DNA of 64,000 bases from Symbiodinium natans (taxonomy: Eukaryota; Sar; Dinophyceae; Suessiales; Symbiodiniaceae): assembly GCA_905221605.1 (NCBI GenBank), contig CAJNDS010002124.1:248496-312495 (forward strand). Direction: 5' to 3'. Positions within the stretch are counted from its first letter, which is position 1. Each line of letters opens with the position of its first letter. The position numbers and the translations under genes are program-made. Positions 57,525 to 64,000 of the stretch are shown piece after piece. The notes beneath the pieces are model-generated. The model was given only the letters and a program-made list of their open reading frames with translations, was not told where the DNA came from and searched no databases.

Positions 57525-58650
57525 AATGTCCAATCAAAAGGGTGCAGAAGATTGGCACTAGAAAGGCCTTCATGAAGATGTTCAATGTTTTTGGATCGTC
57601 TCAGCATGGCTCAGGAGTTGGCGGAAAACCGATCATGAAGGTGGTAGGACCAAGGCCAGGTTTTCCAGCTGTACTCCAAGCACCAAATACTGATAGCACG
57701 TCGGGTGAAGGGAGCAGTCCCCAGGTACATGGCAATGTTCATGTAGAGCACAATCGCCCTATGGACCGGTATGAGGCAGAGCGCTTGGAGAAGAGGAAGA
57801 AGGGTTTCTGCTATTGGTTCGGCAAGGGGAAAGATCGCTGCAAATTCGGTGACGACTGCAAATTCATCCATTCCGAAGATGATGTGGTGCTACATTCATA
57901 TTGGTGCAAATACTATGTGGCAGGGAGAGAATGTTTCGCTGGAAAGGATTGTGAGTTCTCGCATGATGCAACTGGTGTGAGGTGCGTCCAGTTTGCTCGG
58001 TCTGGGAAGTGTCGATTTGGTGACAGGTGTGTCTTCGAGCATGGTGTTCCGTTGGAAAAACAGAGGCCAAGGTCTCCAAGGACGCCCCCAAGGGATGGTC
58101 CAAGGAGAAAGTCTGGTGCAAATGGTGGAGAAAAGGAGATCTCTCCTGAACAGTTCGATGATGATGAGGAGGATTTTATGGTTTATGACGAAGAGACCAA
58201 GATGACGGAACTGTTGATGGAGGCGATTTCATTTCTCTCCGGTGGCAAGCCAGATTTGGCTCGAGCAGAGGCGGACCCATTGTTCAAACTCCTGAAGTTC
58301 ACTGGAGATGCTGACCAAATGGATCAAGTATGGGTTTCGTGGACCACTGAAATGTTGTCCGTGCTGGAACTTCTCGAAGTAGTGAAGTCGTATGAGGTTT
58401 CGCTCGCGGAGGTGGAAGAATGGGTCAATGACCTGAGGATATGGTATGAGCGAGCCAATTTGGGAGAGGAAAAGGATCCCAAAAGAGGTAAAAAGAGATC
58501 CCTAGAAAGGGAGTCCAGCAAGGATATTCCTGCCGAAAAAGGAGTGGTTGAGACTTCGGAGACGGAGGTTGCCGTTGAAGAAGAGAAGAAAAAGGTAAAA
58601 AGAAGAGGAAAGCTGCAGCTATCGAAGATCCTTACACTCTCATGGTTCCA
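57521..58650 (+). CDS. ORF3 of the LTR element: three CCCH zinc fingers
   Basis: The start ATG at 57521 overlaps the ORF2 stop (ATGA), as in reinitiation pairs; GTG upstream at 57485 extends the frame but is not needed. Three fingers follow from residue 97: C-x9-C-x5-C-x3-H (FCYWFGKGKDRCKFGDDC), C-x8-C-x5-C-x3-H and C-x8-C-x5-C-x3-H (VRCVQFARSGKCRFGDRC). Then come a Pro/Arg segment, an acidic patch, a helical region (LLKFTGDADQMDQVWVSW) and a Lys/Glu-rich tail. The frame formally ends at 58813, but after about 58610 its composition turns artificial and the neighbouring frame (ORF4) takes over inside an A/G-rich stretch. Confidence 0.7.
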
Positions 58651-59046
58651 AAGCCGAAGAAGATGCCGACGATCATTGAGAAGGGTGGATCAACATCCAA
58701 TGTGGTGGCTTCTGCAGTGGAAAAACCCTCGAAGACGCGCGCAAAGTCAAATGTCGGTGGAAAGACAAAGAAGAGGGAGAAAAGTCAGAGTCCCAAAAAA
58801 GGAGAGGTGGTAATGGTGCAAGATCCTGAAGAAAAGGATCGTCCATCTGATGCGGATGCACTAGGGTCTGCCACTGCGAATGAAGAGCTGGGTCAATCAT
58901 GCCAGGCGATTGAGGACGCAAAGAGAGAAGGATTGGTATCCTCAATTCAAAGGGGCGTACAGGATCCTGTTCTTACAGTTTCGGACCTGGAGTATATTCT
59001 GCTGCAACTTCACCTCAAGATTGCCAACAATCGGAAAAAGAAGTGA
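58585..59046 (+). CDS. ORF4, C-terminal Lys-rich continuation of ORF3 in the -1 frame
   Basis: The frame reads KKKRKAAAIEDPYTLM, then VPKPKKMPTIIEKGGSTS, and ends LQLHLKIANNRKKK before TGA at 59044-59046. It has an ATG at 58642. It continues the composition of ORF3, so the two are probably one protein joined by a -1 shift or split by an indel in the purine-rich run 58575-58610. No perfect X-XXY-YYZ slippery heptamer was found in the ORF3 frame there. Confidence 0.55.
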   Translation, partial: EEKGKKKRKAAAIEDPYTLMVPKPKKMPTIIEKGGSTSNVVASAVEKPSKTRAKSNVGGKTKKREKSQSPKKGEVVMVQDPEEKDRPSDADALGSATANEELGQSCQAIEDAKREGLVSSIQRGVQDPVLTVSDLEYILLQLHLKIANNRKKK

Positions 59047-59388
59047 TTGGATGGTATGGATGAAGGGATAGTTTTTCTCTTTCTGGAGACGGGTGCGCTG
59101 GAACAGCCAATGTGCTGACAATGTGGTGGTTACTATTAAGGGTATGGAAATCCCTGATAGTAGAAGTCAGTAGCTTTTCGCGTAGCGAAGACCACGGTTT
59201 GTGGTGAAGAAGGCCAAGGAGTCTTCAGTGATGAGAGGATCATGGTGAAAAAAGATTCTCTATGGGTAGTAGGTTAGCCAATGTGCTATAATTCCGTCCT
59301 GGAAGACGTTAAACCACAACTTGCATTTCAAGCAGCTGGCTGCTGCCTTAATGGCAGTTTTTGGCCAAAAGACCTGCATCTCCAATGT
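59047..59388 (+). other. Untranslated 3' internal region of the LTR element
   Basis: There is no long frame. AGCCAATGTGCT occurs twice (near 59106 and 59276), and a small hairpin TTCGC-GTA-GCGAA lies near 59178. The function is unknown; packaging or RNA-stability elements are possible. Confidence 0.5.
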
Positions 59389-59408
59389 GTCCTAGGAAAT
59401 CCTAGGAC
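59389..59408. other. Inverted repeat next to the polypurine tract
   Basis: The arms GTCCTAGGA and TCCTAGGAC are separated by AA. Each arm itself contains the palindrome TCCTAGGA. This could fold in RNA next to the plus-strand primer. Confidence 0.7.
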
Positions 59409-59416
59409 AGGGGGAG
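59404..59416 (+). other. Polypurine tract
   Basis: AGGACAGGGGGAG abuts the 3' LTR, the position required for second-strand priming. It overlaps the right arm of a perfect inverted repeat at 59389-59408. Confidence 0.75.
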
Positions 59417-59695
59417 TGCGGAGCTGCAATTGGTATTGTAGAAAGGAGTTAGTGTTGGAAGTTGAAAGGGTTAATGAACCCGTAAACCATGTTTGGCTCA
59501 AGGATGGCCAGTCCGTCCAAAGAAAAAAGTCCGTGTTTGGGAGTGAGGGTTGGGTCAGTGCCCCTCTACTTGTGTAAGGGTGCCCCTTCCTTGTTGCTCT
59601 TATCCGTGTTCTTGGTTGTTTCTTGGTTCGATCTGGGAAATATAAGTTCAGGGCGATTAGGGGAGTTGATTTCCTTCCTTGGTTGTCCCCCCGTA
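59417..59695 (+). repeat. 3' LTR, 279 bp
   Basis: Same sequence as 50890-51168 with C instead of T at 59556. CCCTAAA repeats resume immediately at 59696. Confidence 0.95.
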
Positions 59696-59869
59696 CCCTA
59701 AACCCTAAACCCTAAACCCTAAACCCTAAACCCTAAACCCTAAACCCTAAACCCTAAACCCTAAACCCTAAGCCTCAGAATCTGGACAAGCTGAGCTCAA
59801 TGTCTCACCGCTGAAGGGAAGGCGGGTCCTGGATTCAGAGCCAGAGCCACGTCCCCTTAGTTCTAGGGT

Positions 59870-60270
59870 TTAGGGTTTAGGGTTTAGGGTATTTAGGGTT
59901 TAGGCACTGGTAGGGTTTAGGGTTTAGGGCTTAGGGTTTAGGGTTTAGGGTTTAGGGTTTAGGGTTTAGGGTTTAGGGCTTAGGGCTTAGGGTTTAGGGT
60001 ATGTAGGGTTTAGGGTATTTAGGGCTTAGGGTTTAGGGTTTAGGGTTTAGGGTATTTAGGGTTTAGGGTATTTAAGGTTTAGGGTATTTAGGGTTTAGGG
60101 TTTAGGGTATTTAGGGCTTAGGGTTTAGGGTATTTAGGGCTTAGGGTATTTGGGGTTTAGGATTTAGGCTTTAGGGTTTCTGGTTCCGGGTTTAGGATTC
60201 AGGATTTAGGGTTTCGGGTTCAGGGCTTAGGGTATTTTGGGGTTTAGGGTTTAGGGTAGCTATTTAGGGT
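59870..60270 (+). repeat. TTTAGGG array with repeated TATTTAGGG spacers
   Basis: TTTAGGG units are punctuated at least eight times by GTATTTAGGG, giving a higher-order pattern. There is no coding signal. Confidence 0.85.
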
Positions 60271-61118
60271 TCAATGACTAGGGTTTGGGTTTTTGGGGTT
60301 CAGGTTGAAAGGCTGCAGGTGGAAAGGTGGAAACAGGTGCGAGCAGTGCATCAGTGGACCTTGGTCTGGCCAGAATCCGCCGGGGAAGGACCGTGAAGAC
60401 TGTTCTAGATTAGGGTTGAGGGTCTAGGGTTTAGGGTTTAGGGTTTAGGGTTTAGGGTTTAGGGTGTAGGGTTTAGGGTTTAGGGTTTAGGGTTTAGGGT
60501 TTAGGGTGCTTCTCGAGGTCCGCATTATAAGCACACCCATTAACAGGGACTGCCTACGAGGGTGCGCAAGACCCTTAACCCTTTCCACTTTCATTGAAGC
60601 AACCCCCCTCCCCCCCTCCCCCCCTCCCCCCCTCCCCTTCTCCCCCCCTCCCCCCTCCCCCCCGGCCGAAGCCCTAAACCCTAACCTGCTACACCCTTAA
60701 CCCCTAAACCCATATTCCCCTAAGCCCAAACCCTAAACCCGAAGCCCTAAACCCTAAACCCTAAACCCTAAACCCTAAACCCTAAACCCTAAACCCCAAA
60801 CCCTAAACCCTAAACCCTAAACCCTAAACCCTAAACCCTAAACCCTAAACCCTAAACCCTAAACCCTAAACCCAACAACCGCATGCTTATTCCTGGCACC
60901 CAAAGCTTCAGTGTTCGAGGGACTAAAACAAAGGGACCCTTATAATGAGGGACCTTAGGGGTTTTTTGGGGATTAACAAGGAGGCTAGATAGGTATTTAG
61001 GTTTTGGGTTGAGGGTTTAGGTGTATATATATATATATAAGTAGGGGTCATATACAGGAAGAACATCAAGGTTTTTATTTGTAGGGGTCTGTCCTGGTAT
61101 ACCTTAAAGTGTGCGACT

Positions 61119-61180
61119 CCGGTGTCTTCACGGTTTACGGTTGCGAGACTCCACCTGAGGAGTGCCTTTTGGCTCAGGTA
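61119..61180 (+). CDS. Exon-like island
   Basis: The frame reads SGVFTVYGCETPPEECLLAQ up to CAG|GTAGCA, a plausible donor, with a TTTAGGG array following. Confidence 0.3.
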
Positions 61181-61384
61181 GCATATGTAGGGTTTAGGGT
61201 TTAGGGTTTAGGGTTCGCGGAACTTAAGTTGGTAGTAGGTAGGTTGTAAGAAGCCTTAAGTACCTGGTTTTAGGCCTCCTCGTTAAGACGACCTAACCTT
61301 GGGGACATGGGAGGGCGCGACGGCGAGTGAAAAGGAAGGGAGACTCTAGGGCGGCCTATGTTTGGTTTAAGTAAGGGTTTCCCT

Positions 61385-61680
61385 TAGCCCTCAAACCTGA
61401 CCCCTAAACCCTAAACCCTAAACCCTAAACCCTAAACCCTAAACCCTAAACCCTAAACCCTAAACCCTATGCCCTAAACCCTAAACCCTAAACCCTAAAC
61501 CCTAAACCCTAAACCCCAAACCCCAAACCCTAAACCCTAAACCCTAAACCCTAGCCCTAAACCCCAAACCCCAAACCCCAAACCCATCCATAGCCCTGAA
61601 CCCTGAAACCCTCAACGCTGAATCCTAAACCTTGAAGCCGAAACCCGAGACCCTAAACCATAAACCCTAAACCCCTAAGT
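61385..61680 (-). repeat. Telomere-type array, CCCTAAA with CCCCAAA
   Basis: Near-perfect heptamers, degenerating to the right. Confidence 0.9.
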
Positions 61681-61862
61681 ATCCCTAAGTCAGGCGCCCT
61701 ACGGTTCGCCTTATTGGGGGATCTTCAGGTATCTTGGCGGGTACTTGGGCAGCCCCTCAACAAACCCTGTGTAAACCCTAAACCCGACACCCCAAACCCT
61801 AAACCTCGACCCCATACACCCTCCTCAATCCTCAACCCCAGCGTTTGGGGGTCGGGTTTAGT

Positions 61863-61975
61863 AGGGCGTTAGGGCGTTAGGGCGTTAGGGCGTTAGGGCG
61901 TTAGGGCGTTAGGGCGTTAGGGCGTTAGGGCGTTAGGGCGTTAGGGCGTTAGGGCGTTAGGGCGTTGGGCCGTTA
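61863..61975 (+). repeat. GGGCGTTA octamer array
   Basis: About 14 perfect copies of GGGCGTTA, a distinct unit that keeps the GTTAGGG core of the telomere-type repeat. Confidence 0.95.
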
Positions 61976-62061
61976 GGGGGTTTTGGGCGTTCGGGTTTTC
62001 GGCTGTCTTGCTGTTAGGGTGTTCAGGGTTTATAGGGAGTCTGACACCTCTGCCAGGCCCG

Positions 62062-62132
62062 CCTGGACAGCGTGCAGAGCGCGCGGGCTCGGACCTCGCA
62101 GCAGCTGACGTCCGGGCGCCGAGTCACAGGAT
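62062..62132 (+). CDS. Probable 3'-terminal exon
   Basis: After the acceptor TGCCAG|G the frame reads ARLDSVQSARARTSQQLTSG, then RRVTG and TGA. Confidence 0.35.
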
Positions 62133-62617
62133 GAAGGGCTCCACATCCTTCTTGCCACCGGGATTCAGGGACCCTAAACCCTAAACCCCTATCACCCTAA
62201 TAACCCTAATAATCCTAACTACCCTCATAACCCTAATAACCCTAAACCCTAAACCCTAAACCCTTGTCTGCTTGCTACAATGCTGCTCCTGGTCACACCT
62301 CTGAGGCCCTAGTCCTCAAACCCTAAACCCCATGCCCTATACCCCATAATTACCAAGCACCCTAGCCCTAAACCCTAAACCCTAAACTCTAAACCCTAAA
62401 CCCTAAACCCTAAACCTTAAACCCTAGACCCTAGACCCTAAACCCTAAACCCTAAAGCCCTTGAAGTTGTGAAGGAAGCGGATTGTTCTGGGGGCCCCAT
62501 GCCCTAAGAATAAGACACTCTCCTTTTTTTGAGCTCTGCCAGGGAGTAGGGGTTTAGGGCTTTAGGGTCCTGGGTGGGTTAGGGTTTGAGGTTCATTTGG
62601 GGCTCAGGGGTTTTAAA

Positions 62618-62985
62618 AGGGGACTCCTCAAGTATGAGCCGGATGATGTACCACCAGACATTCGGGCTATGCTGCCACGCCCAGAAATAGCAGATGATCC
62701 CAATCCCGGTGTGGGATGGGGGAGTGAGAGTGACAGAAGATCGGATTCATGCGGATCGGGCCCCAGGCAGTCTGGGACGAGCAGGCGCACTTCACCATAG
62801 AGCTCGTCAGGAACCCGAGTGGCTGGCAAGGCGAAACTATGACAACAAAATTGAGCAGCACCCCCGAGACCACGATGACAAGTCCCAGTTTGCTGCCGGA
62901 AGCCGCCAGCTCAGCATCATTGTCGTGAACTTCGGTCTTTTGGATCGCATGGGCACGAACAATCGGGGGGGTTTAGGGGTTTAGC
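62618..62985 (+). pseudogene. Coding-like segment split over three frames
   Basis: One frame opens with LLKYEPDDVPPDIRAMLPRP. A second then reads IGPQAVWDEQAHFTIELVRN, then PSGWQG. A third reads HDDKSQFAAGSRQLSIIVVN, then FGLLDRMG. Each stretch looks coding, they follow one another, and no array separates them. Either the segment is a frameshifted gene copy or short canonical introns were missed. It ends at a TTTAGGG array. Confidence 0.35.
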
Positions 62986-64000
62986 CAATACCCCGCGCTA
63001 CACACCAACCCTACACCACACCCTAGTCAAGACCTATAAACCCTGCACCCTCAACCCTCAACCCAAAACCCCAAACCTTAAACCCTAACCCTAAACCCAA
63101 CCCGCAATCCCAAAGCCAAACCCCAAACCCCAAACCCCAAACCCCAAACCCCAAGCCCCAAACCCCAAACCCCAAACCCCAAGCCCTAAACCCCAAACCC
63201 CAAACCTCAACCCTAAACCCTAAACCCTAAACCCGAAACTATAAGGGAGATTTTTGTCAGGGCCGCTTTGCTGCGGCGCCGAGCTGCGAGCCGGGCATCC
63301 GCGGGATCGGAGCGCTGGCGCGCCAGGGGGAGAGGGTTTTAGGGTTTAGGGTTTTGGGTTTAGGGTTCCGGGTCTAATTATGGGTTTTGGGTTTAGGGTT
63401 TAGGGTTTTGGGTTTACAGTGCTTGGTAGTCCATTGGTACCCCTTTGCCCTTGTTTCGGTTCAAGGTTCCCTTACAAACGTAAGCCAACCTCAAAAAGGT
63501 ACCCCTATCATAACATGGTTGCTGGGCTGCCCAGTTGTAATATAGGCTTGTGGGGGTTTGAGGCTTTGGGGCCCTTCAGGAGGGGATTAGGCTTTGTGTG
63601 TTTTCGGGGTTAGGGGTTAGGGTTGGGATTCAGGTTTCGGGTTCAGGGTTTAGGGAGGGTTGGGGGGTTTATAAGATTCTGTCTGACGATGTGCGGTTTT
63701 GTGGGAGGGCATGTGGGGAATGTTTGGTTTCAGGGCTCAGCATTCCCCGTCCTCACATTCGGATCCGCCCACCAGAAATTTCGTCTACGAACGGTGCTGA
63801 GCTGACCCATCCTCGGAAGCTCTCGTTTTTTCGAAATCGCATGTACGTTCCACTTGCCTTCCCTGCTCTTCACGCTGTTGCACGCGAAGTCTAGCTTGCT
63901 ATCCCCAAACTCCAGACGAGAAGTCAGACACCATGAAAGCCCTCCTGATCCCAAGCACGAAGCCCAAACCCCAAGCGGTAAGCCCTACGCCCTAAGCCCG

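Larger units (their letters stand above)
50890..59695 (+). mobile_element. Non-autonomous LTR retroelement, 8.8 kb, copia-type primer site
   Basis: It has two 279-bp LTRs (50890-51168 and 59417-59695) with a single difference (T at 51029, C at 59556). The 5-bp direct repeat CCCTA flanks it at 50885-50889 and 59696-59700. The LTR ends are TGCGG and CCGTA. The primer site follows the 5' LTR directly, and a purine-rich tract precedes the 3' LTR. The internal 8,248 bp encode four consecutive frames: CCCH zinc-finger and other RNA-binding-type domains, but no reverse transcriptase, RNase H, integrase or aspartic protease motif that I can find in any frame. Near-identical LTRs and long intact ORFs show a recent insertion, so enzymes must come from another element. 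The host site is a CCCTAAA array. Confidence 0.9.

Noticed and set aside
58575-58610. Programmed -1 frameshift site between ORF3 and ORF4
   Set aside because: The purine run has AAGAAAAAG and GTAAAAAGA but no in-frame X-XXY-YYZ heptamer; an indel is equally likely.
51212-59046. Reverse transcriptase, integrase or protease in the LTR element
   Set aside because: No YxDD-type block, HHCC or D-D-35-E pattern or D(T/S)G in a fitting context was found in any forward frame; an HMM search would be decisive.

Overview
This is nuclear DNA of a eukaryote, most likely a dinoflagellate. The window is saturated with the telomere-type heptamer TTTAGGG/CCCTAAA, in both orientations and in dozens of separate blocks. 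The non-repeat DNA is cut into GC-rich islands of about 30-600 bp. Several of these join into coherent reading frames if introns are allowed to start with GA, GC or GT and end in AG followed by G. That relaxed donor use and the AG|G acceptor context are known from dinoflagellates. No bacterial features, rRNA, tRNA or CRISPR were seen.

Layout. (1) 59-3745: six exons of an FPL-domain protein (CLEC16A/gop-1/TT9 family), with a likely seventh exon at 12721. (2) 4974-9943: a complete 14-exon membrane-protein gene with a Cys-rich ShKT-like tail. The deduced exons add up to 2,481 nt with one open frame. It lies on the same strand, apparently inside an intron of the first gene. (3) 10-24 kb: telomere-like arrays with scattered exon-like islands. 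(4) 23979-27396: the 3' six exons of an unrecognised gene. (5) 29.0-30.1 kb: a minisatellite. (6) 34.8-35.6 kb: a diverged partial relative of the retroelement ORF1. (7) 36-50 kb: more arrays and exon islands, including some that look 3'-terminal. (8) 50890-59695: a young, 8.8-kb LTR element with 279-bp LTRs (one difference), a 5-bp target duplication, a copia-like half-tRNA primer binding site and a polypurine tract. Its 8.2 kb of internal sequence encodes CCCH zinc-finger, WW, S1-like and SAM-like proteins and no visible reverse transcriptase, integrase or protease. (9) 59.7-64 kb: arrays and exon islands.

The general picture is genes whose introns are short mobile, introner-like units with terminal inverted repeats, filled or replaced by telomere-type heptamer arrays. 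In the best-resolved gene the first bases of most introns repeat the first bases of the next exon, as expected for insertion with target-site duplication. One 137-bp intron made almost only of TTTAGGG units sits between 16-bp exonic repeats. Gene models were derived by hand from frame continuity and the AG|G rule. Short GC-rich islands are often open in more than one frame, so single islands are given low confidence.
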